Shown: positions 32,184-43,474, counted from the first letter of the stretch. The stretch is 64,000 bases of DNA from Megamerina dolium (GCA_963854835.1 OY978529.1:8434501-8498500), one strand, 5' to 3'. A program made the numbers and translations. Notes: generated by a model from the sequence alone, not told the origin.

Positions 32184-34555
32184 ACACTCACTGGGGCTCC
32201 CGATTAATAACTCCAAAGGCAAAAGACTATGTTCAACCACGGCTACGATGTTATTTCAAATGGTCAACCGACATATTGGCCGACGGACAAGAGGAAAATA
32301 CCCGATCTCATAGACTTTGGAGTCGCCAAAGGTGTGCAGATGGAAAATATCTCCACAGAGTATAATTATGATCTATCATCTGACCACTCACCCACGGTAA
32401 TATCTATAAAATCACCAAGCCCCCAAAGCAATTGCGTTAGAAAGAAAATAGACTGGTTAAAATTCAAGAAATATATAAATTCCCATCTTCCTCTGAGTAC
32501 TGTATTAAGAAATGGACACGATGTAGACTCAGCACTCGAAAAATTCAACCAGCTGCTCTCATTAGCTCTCAGCTCAGCCACCTGCACAAAGGTATGCAAG
32601 CAATCAAACTATAGCCCATACACACCAGCCGATATTGAATTGCTAGTAAGACAGAAAAGAAGACTCCGAAGACAATGGCAAGAATTCAGATCACCGAATC
32701 TGAAAACACAGCTACAGCACTGCACTCGAAAGTTAAAGCAAGCCTTAAAAAATAAAAACAACAAAGAGTTAGAAGAGCACATAGCGAAATTAACACCTGG
32801 TAAAGCGTCAGACTACTCTTTGTGGAAATCAGCAAAAAACTCAAATCGGCCAATTCTCACTGATTCCCCCATCCGTTTGAGTGACGGTAATTGGGCTAGA
32901 AGCAACTGTGAGAAGGGTTTGGCTTTTGCAAACCACCTAAAAAGTGTGTTTACACCCAATCCACCCTCTTCACAGTCCTCATTACCAATATTAACTTCTC
33001 AACCTTGCTCAATAACGCTCAAAATTAAAAAAAAGGACATATTCAAAGCAATTTATAAAGATTTAAACCCAAAAAAATCACCTGGTCCAGATAAAATTAC
33101 CGGTAAAATGATAAAAGAGCTACCTCCGGCTTCAGTAATTCATCTGATGCACATTTTCAATGCTATCCTTCGTATTAAACACTATCCCAAATGCTGGAAA
33201 ACTTCAAAAATTATTATGATAGCAAAACCAGGAAAAGACCCTACAAAAGTTGCATCGTACAGACCTATCAGCCTCCTGCCTCTACTTTCTAAAGTATTCG
33301 AAAAGCTACTTGTCATGAATATAACTCCATTTATTAATCTCAACCAACTGATTCCTCAACATCAGTTTGGATTTAGAAAACAGCACGGCACAATAGAACA
33401 AGTTCACCGCATTGTAACTCTGATAAGGAACACTTTTGAAGAAAAAAAGTATTGCTCAGCTGTCTTTCTTGATATCACTCAAGCTTTCGATAAAGTATGG
33501 CACGATGGCCTTATTTACAAACTCAAACTATTACTGCCTGCAAATGTCTCCTCATTGCTTAGTAGCTACCTCACGAAAAGACAATTTCTCGTACATCACA
33601 AGGATTACACAACAAATCCATTGGATATTCACGCTGGCGTTCCTCAAGGAAGCGTTTTGGGTCCCTTACTGTATCTCTTATACACTTCAGATATGCCCAA
33701 CAATAACTATACATTCATATCGACCTTTGCTGATGATACGGCAATATTGTGCTCTCGCTCTAACCCCATAGAAGCTACTAAACTCCTGCAGACTCATGTC
33801 GATTCTCTCGAAGTCTGGCTAGCAAAATGGCGTATAAAAGTCAATGAATCAAAGAGCGTGCATGTAACCTTCACGCTAAGGCTAGATACATGTCCCCCAC
33901 TTAAAATTAATGGCCAATCAGTTCCACAATGTTCCTCAACAAAGTACTTGGGTATTCACCTTGACAGAAGGCTGACATGGAAAAATCACATAGAGGCAAA
34001 GAAAACTCAGATCAAGCTTAAAATGAATCAGTTATGGTGGCTGTTACACAAAAGATCAAAGTTGAATCTTGAATACAAAGTGCTATTATATAAAGCAATC
34101 CTGAAACCAATCTGGACTTATGGTATTCAGTTTTGGGGCACCGCATCTCCCTCTAATATCGAAAAATTGCAGCGAATACAATCCAAGTGTCTGCGAATTA
34201 TTGTAAACGCGCCTTGGTATATGAGGAACGTTAACATCCATCGAGATTTAAATGTATCCACAATTTCTGAGGAAGTTGCAATGTCCTGCAGAAGCTACAT
34301 TCAAAAATTACACAATCATCCGAATCCCCTTGCTAGGCAATTGTTGCTGAGCAAGGGGCATCGTCGATTAAAAAGAAACGACACACTGAATATGCTGTAA
34401 AATTGCTACATCTCGCGACTCACCAAATTGTGATGGAACGTAGGGGATATCACATAGTTTTATTTAGTTTGTAAGATTTGAATACTTATTGTTAGTTTCT
34501 TGTATTTAAGAAAGATTCAATAAAAAAAAAATAAGCTAACAAAAAAAAAAAAAAA
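32184..34555 (+). mobile_element. Jockey-like LINE with long ORF2, 5'-truncated
   Basis: Begins in the endonuclease region (HTHWGSRLITPK at about 32184-32220 in a frame different from the main one), continues through the 723-codon reading frame, a short 3' UTR and an A-rich tail at 34521-34555. ORF1 and most of the endonuclease are missing. The second copy at 23592-25838 lies inverted. No clear target duplication could be matched between the two ends. Confidence 0.9.
32229..34400 (+). CDS. Jockey-like ORF2 protein: endonuclease tail and reverse transcriptase
   Basis: 723 codons, no internal stop. Residues 20-60 are the end of an apurinic-type endonuclease (TDKRKIPDLIDFGV, then YDLSSDHSPTVI with the terminal His of that fold). 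Residues about 250-560 are the reverse transcriptase: KKSPGPDKITGKMIKELPP, YRPISLLPLLSKVFEKLL, FLDITQAFDKVWHDGL, AGVPQGSVLGPLLYLLYT and FADDTAIL near residue 500. The remainder (STKYLGIHLDRRLTWKNHI and onward) is the C-terminal domain; no RNase H is present, as in Jockey elements. The first ATG is internal to the original protein, because the start is lost by 5' truncation and a frameshift near 32225. The protein might be made but would lack nicking activity. Confidence 0.9.
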   Translation: MFNHGYDVISNGQPTYWPTDKRKIPDLIDFGVAKGVQMENISTEYNYDLSSDHSPTVISIKSPSPQSNCVRKKIDWLKFKKYINSHLPLSTVLRNGHDVDSALEKFNQLLSLALSSATCTKVCKQSNYSPYTPADIELLVRQKRRLRRQWQEFRSPNLKTQLQHCTRKLKQALKNKNNKELEEHIAKLTPGKASDYSLWKSAKNSNRPILTDSPIRLSDGNWARSNCEKGLAFANHLKSVFTPNPPSSQSSLPILTSQPCSITLKIKKKDIFKAIYKDLNPKKSPGPDKITGKMIKELPPASVIHLMHIFNAILRIKHYPKCWKTSKIIMIAKPGKDPTKVASYRPISLLPLLSKVFEKLLVMNITPFINLNQLIPQHQFGFRKQHGTIEQVHRIVTLIRNTFEEKKYCSAVFLDITQAFDKVWHDGLIYKLKLLLPANVSSLLSSYLTKRQFLVHHKDYTTNPLDIHAGVPQGSVLGPLLYLLYTSDMPNNNYTFISTFADDTAILCSRSNPIEATKLLQTHVDSLEVWLAKWRIKVNESKSVHVTFTLRLDTCPPLKINGQSVPQCSSTKYLGIHLDRRLTWKNHIEAKKTQIKLKMNQLWWLLHKRSKLNLEYKVLLYKAILKPIWTYGIQFWGTASPSNIEKLQRIQSKCLRIIVNAPWYMRNVNIHRDLNVSTISEEVAMSCRSYIQKLHNHPNPLARQLLLSKGHRRLKRNDTLNML

Positions 34556-34945
34556 ACCTGTATATTACGAAATTTTGACCACACGCTAACAAGTAAAATT
34601 CGAGCAATTTTATGAACTATGTAAATGTATTTTCATATGTAATATTAAATAGTAATTAAGTGGTTCAAAATAGTTAATTTTTACACAACAATAGGCATGG
34701 TACACCCCATTATATTAAATACATTAAACCATTTATATGCAAACGGCACACTAAACATGGACATCATACAGTGACTATTAAAGAAAATATAGTGACGTCA
34801 TTGACATTGTCGAAACAATAATTTTATATATGAGCTATATATAATAGTAGGTGCGGTTCACTCATTTTGAACTTCGATATTTTACCTAAAATATGTACTC
34901 ACAAATTAAATATGGTTGATTCATGGTCATTTTTAAGAGAATATA
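34556..34945. other. No feature recognised
   Basis: AT-rich DNA; nothing supported. Confidence 0.6.
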
Positions 34946-34981
34946 CAGCGGCGGTCCCAGAACTACCCGACCTGACATATA

Positions 34982-36240
34982 CAGGGTCCGGCACTCGAAG
35001 TGTAACCAATTAAAAAGGCCATAAATTCAGTTTGGAAAATTACTTTTACTCAATTCAAAGTACAAAATGTTTAAAAATAATACAAAATTCAGAATCAATT
35101 CACTTTTGCCCGATATGACCACCTTTTGTCTTGACTATGGTCTTGACACGGTCAAAAAACAATCACTTTTTTCAGCGCCTCGAGACTGGCGTATCTTTTA
35201 GTTTGTACCTTGCTCTCCAAAATGGCCCAAAGAGAATAATACTTTGGATTCGCGTCTGGTGAATTCGAGAGCCATTGTGTAGACGTTTTGAAGTTCGGAA
35301 CGTTGTTTTCAAGCCATTCTTGATTCACTCGAGCTTTGTGAGACGGTGCCGAGTCCTGTTGAAACGTCCATGGTCTGCCACCGAAATGTTTGTCTGCCTA
35401 CGGCTTCAAAGCAACCTCCAGAATACTTTCCCGATAATATATCGCATTTACCTTGACGCCAGGCTCGATGAAAACGATTGAAGAGCGCCCATCTGCGGTT
35501 ACAGCTGCCCAAACCATTATCTGTGGCAGGTGCTGCTTCCTGGTGGCCAATCGATGACTCAAATTCTCCTATGAACGATTGGTCAAGTAAACCCTATCGT
35601 TTTGAGAGTTTACGAATTGCTCAATTGGAAAAATGTTCTCGTCAGAAAACACAATGGTCGGTAATTGATCGCTTTCGGCCAAGCGAAGCAACTCCTTCAC
35701 TCTCTCAAGTCTAACTTGTTGCTGTTTCGGTGTGAGATCATGCGCCTTTTGGATCTTGGAAGGCTTAACCTTCAGATCATTTTTCAGTATGCGGCGGATG
35801 CTACGGTCGGATATTTTCAGTTATTTTGCCATTTGATTGGCACTTGGTCGGGGATTTAGCTCAAGTCGCTTCTTCACTTTTTGAACCATCTCATGTGACG
35901 TTGCAGTATTTGATGACCACTTCCATGACGTTTTTTGATACTACCAGTATTATTGTAACGAGTTATGGTGCGATAAACAAAAACTTTATTCACTTTAAGG
36001 TGTTTGAGATCACGAACAATCGCTGGTTGTGATTTTCCAGCTAAATATAAAGCAATCACACTATTACGTTTGAAATCCATCACTGATTTTTTTTTTCGCG
36101 TTCACTTTTTGGCAAAATGCTTTTTTGCGCTTGTAAACAATACTCCAAACTGTCATTTAGCAAATTTTTAGATAGCTGATGCCCATGCGTCAGCTGCGCG
36201 AGCGGTCTGAAGTTGGTTACACTTTGAGTGCCGGCCCCTG
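34982..36240 (-). mobile_element. DD37D (maT-like) transposon inside the MITE
   Basis: 1259 bp flanked by TA (34980-34981 and 36241-36242), with inverted tips CAGGG.CCGGCACTC.AAGTG and CAGGGGCCGGCACTCAAAGT. It carries a decayed minus-strand transposase. Length and TA target fit the IS630-Tc1-mariner group; the DD37D label is by resemblance of the encoded fragments to that subgroup, since the third catalytic residue is not clearly readable. Confidence 0.85.
34990..36080 (-). pseudogene. Transposase of the DD37D-like element, many stops
   Basis: Starts MDFKRNSVIALYLAGKSQPA and continues IVRDLKHLKVNKVFVYRTI, RYNNTGSIKKRHGSGHQI (N-terminal helix-turn-helix). Later fragments, in several frames, correspond to a catalytic domain (reverse complement of 35640-35680 encodes a VFSDENIF-type first Asp region; 35500-35530 a MVWAAVTADGRS-type segment). 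Numerous stops and frameshifts; no working enzyme. Confidence 0.75.
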
Positions 36241-36612
36241 TAGATGGCGTCAATAGTTTGAAAAAAATTACTTTGGTGAAAAGTGGCAACCTTATAAAAT
36301 ATATGTTTTAAGCTTCAAGGCGCCACGTTGTTTAGTTTTTTTTTTTGGAGCCATCGAAAGTAACCGACCTCATTGAATTTGTAAACATGGGAAAAATTGG
36401 TCAACCTTATGTAATTGGATACTTTCATTTGAAAGGACTCAATCCAACGAATGGTTATTTTAATGAGCTAGACAGTTCATACTATAAACAGGGTATCGAA
36501 GTTATAGAATATCGCTGGAAAAAGTGTATAGAGCTAAAAGGAGATTATAAAGAAAAATTTGCCCAAATTTGTTTTCTATCTTAGGTCGGATAGTTCTGGG
36601 ACCGCTCTCGTA

Positions 36613-38502
36613 GCTACACCATTAGGCTGTGATTTGGAATAAGAGCTACACGAAGTAATGGGCATGGTCCTTCCATTTTTCATCGGTTACTTAAGCACCA
36701 ATATATGGAGGCATATATCATATATGCCTGACGCATACTAATTTTTCAGGAGACAATAGTAACGCATTGAGATGGTAAGCTCTTACTTTAATTTGAATAA
36801 TGAATTTTTGTAGAAACTGCCGCAGTGGCAATCGTAAAGCTTGAATTAAGGTATTCTCCGCGGTAATCACTGGGCAACGTCGTCCTGACATCGACATAAA
36901 CTTCATCGGTTTGAGATTGTACGTTGGGCTTTGGACTCGCTACATAAAATATCCCCACAATGAAAAGGAGCACAGCCCTCCGTTATGGATTACCCATTTT
37001 TGCCGATGACCCCCGCAAATGAATTAAGGACCATCGCTTATGGATATATACCTGCAATCTTCAAACCTTTTACAGGAAGAAGCTCTATCTTCTTGGTTGC
37101 TGTCCAGGAAATACAATGGAAGAGACAGAGTTGCTCCCAAAGACGGTACTATGACACCCATTCGAGTTCTAATGCGAAGATGCATGAACTAGGATGTGGA
37201 TTTGGGGTTGGTAAGGGATTTTGATATCGGTGTCGGAGTTTACACCTGCAAACTTTCACTCCAAAGCAAAGTTTTTCAACAACAGCCTAATGCGTTCCCA
37301 TGTTCCGACTTGTCAATGTCAGGATTGATAAGGAACAACTGTCGGCAATTTGAATTTGAGGTTGATCGAAACATGGAGTTGAGTACGAAATATGGTAATT
37401 AATATAGTATTACCAGGTTCCAACGTCCAAATATCCATAAAGCAAAGTGGCTATTCCTAGATCAGTGAACTAGAAACCATATTTATCACGTTACGATTGA
37501 TGGAAAACATGTTTCCAGTACGATGGATCTGAAATCGATCCAAATATCAAAAAGCTCTCCCGATGAGAGCTCTAACTTCTATATACCCCAAATAACATGG
37601 CAGTAAATTTGTATAGCCGCTATATTATTTTATCATTTTATAGGAGATTATTACGCTTAAAGTTATTTAAACGACCGTTACATTGAATGGGAGCTACATA
37701 ATTTAGTAGAAGGGCTCACACATTTGAGCCCGTAATCTTGTTACTTTTTTTTGTTTTTTTTTTTTCAATTTCTTGTTAAACTGACTTTCAAATAAAGTTG
37801 TCGTTGATGAAACACTAAAAAAGTATTTAAAAATCTTCCGTGATTTGGTATGGAAGCGGCATTAAATATTGAGCATAAGCCGGCCATTTCTTGTGAGATC
37901 ATGATTGTCCTAGATGGAAAAATTAGGAGAGTTATTACGGGTTAAAATTTTGAAAATACCAAGCTCAAGCTTCTGTGGACACCCCTGGTGGGTATGGCAG
38001 AGGGCATACCATGCCCATTTTCAATAGAGTCCGTACCGTACCTAGTCAAGTTATAATTTCATCAAGTAGTTACATATATCTAACCAAAAGGAATAAATAA
38101 GTACAAAAACAGCTCCGAAATTTTCCTACATGCACCAGTTCCTACCATTTACCCATTTATTGGTTGGTTTTTTTTTTCAAAATTCAAAAATTTCATTTCA
38201 AAAATTGTTTATATCTCAAAAATAATCTTTCACCAAGACAATAAATTCACTTTCGTTTCATATTAATCTGTTGGGTGTCTTTTTAAAAGATTCGCTTATA
38301 ACAGCGACGTCTTTTGTATTTTTAACTGAATCATCAACATGTCCGCGTAGTTAACAGTAAATTGTATGCTCACACGCCTGTTAATAATAGCAAAAACAAC
38401 ATAACTATCCATGTATGTGCGTGGTGTTAACCGCCCACGAACAGCTGGTAGTGTTTTGCTGAATGTGACATCATTTCAAAAGTAATAATAATGGTATAAA
38501 TA
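36613..38502. other. Unassigned region; one minus-strand frame of note
   Basis: No transposon or host gene recognised. A minus-strand frame at 36788-36973 begins with a hydrophobic run (LLFIVGIFYVA) followed by a hydrophilic stretch (KPNVQSQTDEVYVDVRTTLP). It looks like a short signal-peptide-like frame but opens on GTG with no upstream ATG in frame, and splice sites are not convincing. 37380-38500 is AT-rich, with short T runs and nothing else. Confidence 0.3.
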
Positions 38503-38689
38503 TTGGGTGTTCGAAAAAGTTCGGTAACAAATTGTCGGCTCTAAAATGTAACATCTCTGGCACTTAATTAATTGGCTATACTACTATAGCTTCTTTAAAA
38601 GGTGTAATTTTAAGCTTCATTTTGTTAGAAATCATTATTAACATCGCATTATTCTGTGAAAAGTTATCTACGTTTAAAAATCTGTGAAA

Positions 38690-39592
38690 ATTCGGAGCAT
38701 TATCGTCATATTTTGCTTTTCTATTATAGAAGAGGCAAGAATGCGTCACAGGCTGCTGAAAAATTTTGTAAAGTTTACAGAGACGAGAAAGAGACAGCAG
38801 CTTGTTTTAGATCTAATAACTTTCATGTTAAAGATGCACCTCCCTCTGGTCGACCAATCACTGAAAAACTAGATGACATCATGGAAAAAAATTGAGTAAG
38901 ACCGGCACATACGTACCTTGGGCGTTACTAGGGAACTAGCAGACAGTTATCAACCATTTGAAGAAAGCTGAATACACAACGAAGTTCGATGTTTGGGTGC
39001 CACATGAATTAACAGTGAAACAATTAATGGTCCGAATTTACATTTGCGATTCACTGGCAAAACGGCACGAAATCGAACCATATCTGAAGCTAATGATTAC
39101 GGGCGATGAAAAATGGATCATCGACAGTGGGAAAGCCGGGATTGACACCAAGAAATGTAATGATGTGTGTCTGGTGGTATTGCAAGGGAATTGTTCATTA
39201 AGGACTTCTACAACCTTGTCAAACGATTGATTTTGATCTCTATTGTCAACAATTAAAGAGTTTGAAGGAAGTAATTCAATTAGAACGGCCAGAATTGATC
39301 AATAGAAAAGGTGTTGCGTTGCATCATGACAACGCTAGACCACACACATCTTTGATGAACCGGCAGAAACTGAAGGAGCTTGGATGGGTAGTTTTGATGC
39401 ATACACCATATAGCCCGGACCTTGCACCTTCAGATTAGCATTTATTTCGATGTTTGCAGAACGTAGACGCCTCCAAAATGCACTTGCATCAGTTTTACGC
39501 TCAGAAAATCCAGAATTTCTACACCGACGGAATAATGACTTTACCATAAAAATGGCAAAACGTTATTGATCAAAACGGCATATATTTGGTTT
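38690..39592 (+). pseudogene. Mariner (DD34D) transposase, decayed
   Basis: Fragments: EHYRHILLFYYRRGKNASQA (helix-turn-helix), DAPPSGRPITEKLDD (linker), KKAEYTTKFDVWVPHELTV, LMITGDEKWI (first catalytic Asp), then in other frames a HHDNARPHTS-type second site (about 39325-39350) and YSPDLAPSD followed by a stop (39436-39438) for the third. At least three frameshifts. Confidence 0.85.
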
Positions 39593-39598
39593 AATAAA

Positions 39599-39904
39599 AA
39601 AAAATAAATAAATAAATATGTGACACTTAAAGCCCCAAAGGTTTCATTGGCCGAGATTCTCTTCCATTACTGTTGTGCGTGCTAAATTTTGGACAGTATT
39701 AGAAGGGACCTACTTATTCTATCCGGTTCCGAACGGCAGAACCTTTATGACATCACTTTTCCTGAGCTTTGTCACAGAGTTCTTTTAGAAGCATTTTCAT
39801 GGCAAGTTGTTACTGTCGGAAGAATTGCCAATTGCTTGCCGACAGGTGGGTACAGTTCGAAAGAAAAATCTTTTCGATATTAAATTTGTTATGCATCAGC
39901 CGGA
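39599..39904 (-). repeat. tRNA-headed SINE, copy 4, with target duplication
   Basis: Minus orientation: the 3' end (ATATGTG.CACTTAAAGCCCC on the plus strand) is left, preceded by an AAATAAATAAAT tail. The body runs right to GCATCAGCCGG and the tRNA-like head is missing. Flanked by GTTTAATAAA at 39589-39598 and 39905-39914, which proves insertion into the mariner by a target-primed mechanism. 5' truncated. Confidence 0.95.
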
Positions 39905-40215
39905 GTTTAATAAAGCTCGTTTAAAATGTAAGAAAAAATTGTCTCATTTTTTGGTCAAATTTGTGACCCAACTTTTTCGAACACCCAATATTTAATAAAT
40001 AATATATCGATTGTTATAGGTAATATTTAATAAAAGCACAGTCAAGGGCTAAGTGAACACAATTAAACAAATTTTTTTATTTAAATGATTTTTCTTTTCA
40101 GTATTAGTCATGTCAAATATAGTTGTCCTGGTTGGGAGACTACGCAAGCTATAACTTTGTATAGTATCCATAGCTACATTAAGTAATACTACTGTAATAC
40201 TAATCTACATCTTAA

Positions 40216-41033
40216 GGGGGTATTCTGGTCTAGAGCCCTACTTTTTGGGTATTTTTCAAACTAGGATAAAAAAAAAAATTAAAAACATTTTTACTATCCA
40301 TTTTTTTATATAATATTTATTGATTTTTAAAGTATATAATAAAAATTAAAAAAAAAAAAAAGTCAAAAATTCATCCAATGACAGGCCGGTGAAGTGGGGG
40401 TTGCCAGTCAAACGGTGCTCCCTGGTTGACATGATTCCAACCCTTGTAGTAATCTAAATCAAAGGAATAAAAAAAAATTCTCAATCAGTAAAGATTTCGC
40501 TATCTCTTGGACCTCTGCCAAAAAATAAAAATTCACAAAATGGCGTCCACTTGAAAAAAAAAATGTTTTTTTACCCGTTTTTCGACCTTTACGAATTTTT
40601 TAAAAATACTTAGAATTAAAATTTTTCAAAGTCCAAGGTCCAGGTGATAAATAGATGTATTAAGAAGATTCTCATAAAATTTCAGAGGAATCGGTCAGAT
40701 AGAACTTGAGATATCGTGTCAACCACCTCAACAAAAGGAGTTTTGAGAAAAACGCGTTTGAAGTTTGAGAAAGATTCCAGTAGAATAACTCAGATAATAA
40801 TATTTAATACTCACTTTGGGTTAAGCGGCGAGCCCATATCCATACATTGGACCTTCTTCTTTCTCAAAATTGATATTGCTTTTGAAGCAGCAGAAGCTCG
40901 TAGTTCGGCTTGTATCTCCCAAAATAATTTGAATTTTGAAAAATCCTTTTAAGAGCATATTTTTGAAAGTCTAAGCTTCGAAAATATGTAAAAAAAAATC
41001 GATTTTTTCAATTTTCTAGACCAGAATACCCCC
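40216..41033. mobile_element. TTAA-flanked MITE, type 1
   Basis: 818 bp with ends GGGGGTATTCTGGTCTAGA and its inverse, flanked by TTAA (40212-40215, 41034-41037). No transposase. TTAA target and G/C-rich tip suggest the piggyBac group, but the tip does not match the canonical piggyBac end, so the superfamily is an inference. Confidence 0.85.
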
Positions 41034-41037
41034 TTAA

Positions 41038-41465
41038 ATATGGCTGTCTTAGATGAAATATTCCACAACTTTGTATGGGAGCTTCATTTAAAAATGGAAA
41101 AAAAAAACTTTTAGAAAACATTTTTTAATAACGTTTATTATTTACAAGTACATAAGTCTCTCAGAAGTGAAAATGAAAAATTTATAAATTTTTTGAAAAG
41201 AGAAATGGGAAATCCGCTATAATTGTGATATTGGCGAAAGGATAAGCGCTTACTAAAGGAAAACTGTGGCTGCCACTGGGAATATCGCCGATACTTAACC
41301 GAGAAGCCTTTAAAAAAATATTCGTTATATGTCAAAGTAGGGAAACATGACATAAATTTTAAAACTAAGGATCTTAAAAAATATATATAAATAAATCAAC
41401 TCGCCTTAATGTAGGTTACATTATCATATTTCATTTTGTGCTGCTCTTCTTATTTTTTACTTATT

Positions 41466-41508
<43 letters not shown>

Positions 41509-42062
41509 GTTGGCTTCTAATAATAGCAACAACCGAAACAATATTAAATAGTAAATTGCAAGTAACCAGCATTGCACGATCACTGAACAAACGAAAAACA
41601 AGATAAGTTTACATATTCGCTGTCGTTGATGTTGTTGTTGGTGGTGGTGCGATTATGAGTTTTTATGCATTTTAAATGTATTTTTTAATGTCTACCTAAT
41701 TATTTTAACATGAATTTAATGACCATAGTGAAATAATATTCAGTTGAGTAGCAGCAGACTAAAGAAAGCAAAACTTGTTTGTGTTTGATACTACCTAATT
41801 TCTGTTTTGGATTTTTATTGCTATTCGTAGCAAGTTGTTCTTTTTATTAATATGAACGTCAAGTTCGTATGCATATAGAAAAAATGCCTCTATTCATACA
41901 TACTTACATAGTCCATAAATAATCAAGACCACCGAATAAATCTCTTCCGTTGATGCTCTGTTGAACACGCGAACAGTGCGCGCCTAATTATTGAATAACT
42001 GCCGAGTACATTATGTGACAGTGGCGGTGTTAAGTGGAAAGGCCGAAAATCGTATTTACAAA
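41038..42062. other. No gene recognised; 37-bp T run
   Basis: AT-rich sequence. The T run at 41468-41504 could be the poly-A tail of a minus-strand retroelement, but nothing recognisable lies to its right. TTG/GTG trinucleotide repeats occur at 41624-41650. Confidence 0.5.
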
Positions 42063-42480
42063 GAACATTTTTTTTTTTTTGGATAGCCTTAAATTCCATT
42101 CCCTCGAAATATTAAAAATGTTATGGTAGAAAATATTTGGGTGTCGTTGGTCTTCGGTGCATGAGTCGATATCTTAATATTGTAAAATTTTCCAATGTCG
42201 GACACCGGCCGGCAATTCACAATTCTACTGAGAGTACAACGCCTTCATAATCCAAGAAAACGGTCAGCATCACCTTGACTTTCGATCGACTTTTCTCAAA
42301 CGATGTTCGGCCGACTTTGAAGGATTTTTACCAACCAAATAGATTTGTACGTGATAAAGCAGACTCCCCCCCGTAAGTTTTCTGCAACATTTTCAAAACA
42401 TCCGCGGCAGAAATTCCGTTGGTATAACACAATTTCAAACAAACAGTACTACACCAGCTGTTCGTTAATATATGCAGTCC
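42063..42480 (-). pseudogene. Mariner (irritans type) fragment, internally deleted
   Basis: Minus-strand translation reads VCLKLCYTNGISAADVLKML then QKTYGGESALSRTNLFGW (N-terminal helix-turn-helix), then KVGRTSFEKSRSKVKVMLTV and FLDYEGVV, a jump to the region after the first catalytic Asp. No catalytic residues kept. It resembles, but is not identical to, the palindromic element at 16710. Confidence 0.75.
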
Positions 42481-42770
42481 GATTCATATGTGAATAGAAA
42501 TTTTTGTGGCATAAGTCAGCTCCGCAAATATAAAAAAAATGCTCACCAGGATTTCATATGGCACTATATGTTTTGGAGGTCGCTAATACATGGTGATTTT
42601 TTGGCAGCTTTCTTTTTGACAACACTGTTTTTGGCAGATCAGCTGTTTTCTTATAACATGTTACTGTCAAACATGTTCAGTTTGGTCTATAGTTTAACCA
42701 TGAATTGAATTACAACCGAACAACGATTGCAGATTATTGAATTTTATTATCAAAATTAATGCTCAGTTAA

Positions 42771-43474
42771 GGGGGTCCACCTGTGTGAGCGCGGTATTTC
42801 GAACGCTTTTTCGGGAATTTTCGTTAGGAGAACTAATTCGAAAATAAGAATAAGTTTTACGTTATTTTGAAGGTTTGTGCTTATATTTCAATAGTAAATT
42901 TTTCCAATAGTGTACTCCGAAGGCTTGTACTCATTAAGGGCGTTCAAAGTGACCCCTTCAAAATGAAATACCGAAATTGTGGGCAAGATTCCGCTCGAAC
43001 CAGTTATCTAAAACGCAAAAAGTAAAAAAAAATCTTATTTCTGTTTATATCGTTGAGGTACTGACGTAGGATTTGGACGAAATTTTAAAAATTGAAGAAA
43101 TGGCAGTTGTTTTTATAAAAATTATTCGTTTTCATGCTTTTTTTCGATATAAAAACTGCTGTAAAATTGAAAAAAAAAAAATTTCGAAAAACCGCTACGT
43201 GGGTACCTTCAGTTATCTGTATTAATGAGTCTGTCAAAATTTCAAGTCAATCGGTTCTAATTCTGCCCACAAAATTCAAAAATATGGTTTCGAGAAAAAC
43301 TCTTTCAAAGTTTGGAAACACAACAAAACTTTGTATTATAGACTCACATTTAATCTGCAATACCAGGACCATAAACTTCCCCTTCCACATCCTGTAGAAG
43401 CTCTCGTTAAAGATGCGAAAAATGTAAAAAAAAAAAAAATCGATTTTTCGAAAATTTTACACAGGTGGACCCCC
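42771..43474. mobile_element. TTAA-flanked MITE, type 2
   Basis: 704 bp with ends GGGGGTCCACCTGTGTGA and inverse, flanked by TTAA (42767-42770 and 43475-43478). Lies within the N-terminal codons of the DD41D mariner. Tip and interior resemble the type 1 MITE at 40216 (shared GGGGGT tip, AATCGGT, TTTTGAGAAAAAC/TTTCGAGAAAAAC words), so both belong to one broad family. No coding capacity. Confidence 0.85.

Larger units (their letters stand above)
34946..36610. mobile_element. Mariner-derived MITE hosting another transposon
   Basis: Outer tips CAGCGGCGGTCCCAGAACTA (34946) and, inverted, GAGAGCGGTCCCAGAACTAT (ending 36610), flanked by TA at 34944-34945 and 36611-36612. Without the inner element (34982-36240) it is about 400 bp. 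The right part still encodes a mariner C-terminus (36440-36570: YFNELDSSYYKQGIEVIEYR and WKKCIELKGDYKEK), so it is an internal deletion derivative of a mariner. Confidence 0.85.
38503..39988 (+). mobile_element. Mariner hosting a SINE
   Basis: Tips TTGGGTGTTCGAAAAAGTT (38503) and the same sequence inverted, ending 39988, are flanked by TA (38501-38502 and 39989-39990). Without the SINE (39599-39904 plus one duplicated target) it is about 1.17 kb, slightly short for a mariner. The transposase is decayed. Confidence 0.9.

Noticed and set aside
36788..36973. A secreted-peptide gene on the minus strand
   Set aside because: A hydrophobic start is visible, but there is no ATG, no convincing splice acceptor, and nothing recognisable after it; kept only as a note in the region entry.
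41468..41504. A retroelement insertion marked by the 37-bp T run
   Set aside because: No LINE or SINE sequence lies to its right and no target duplication was found; it may be a simple repeat.
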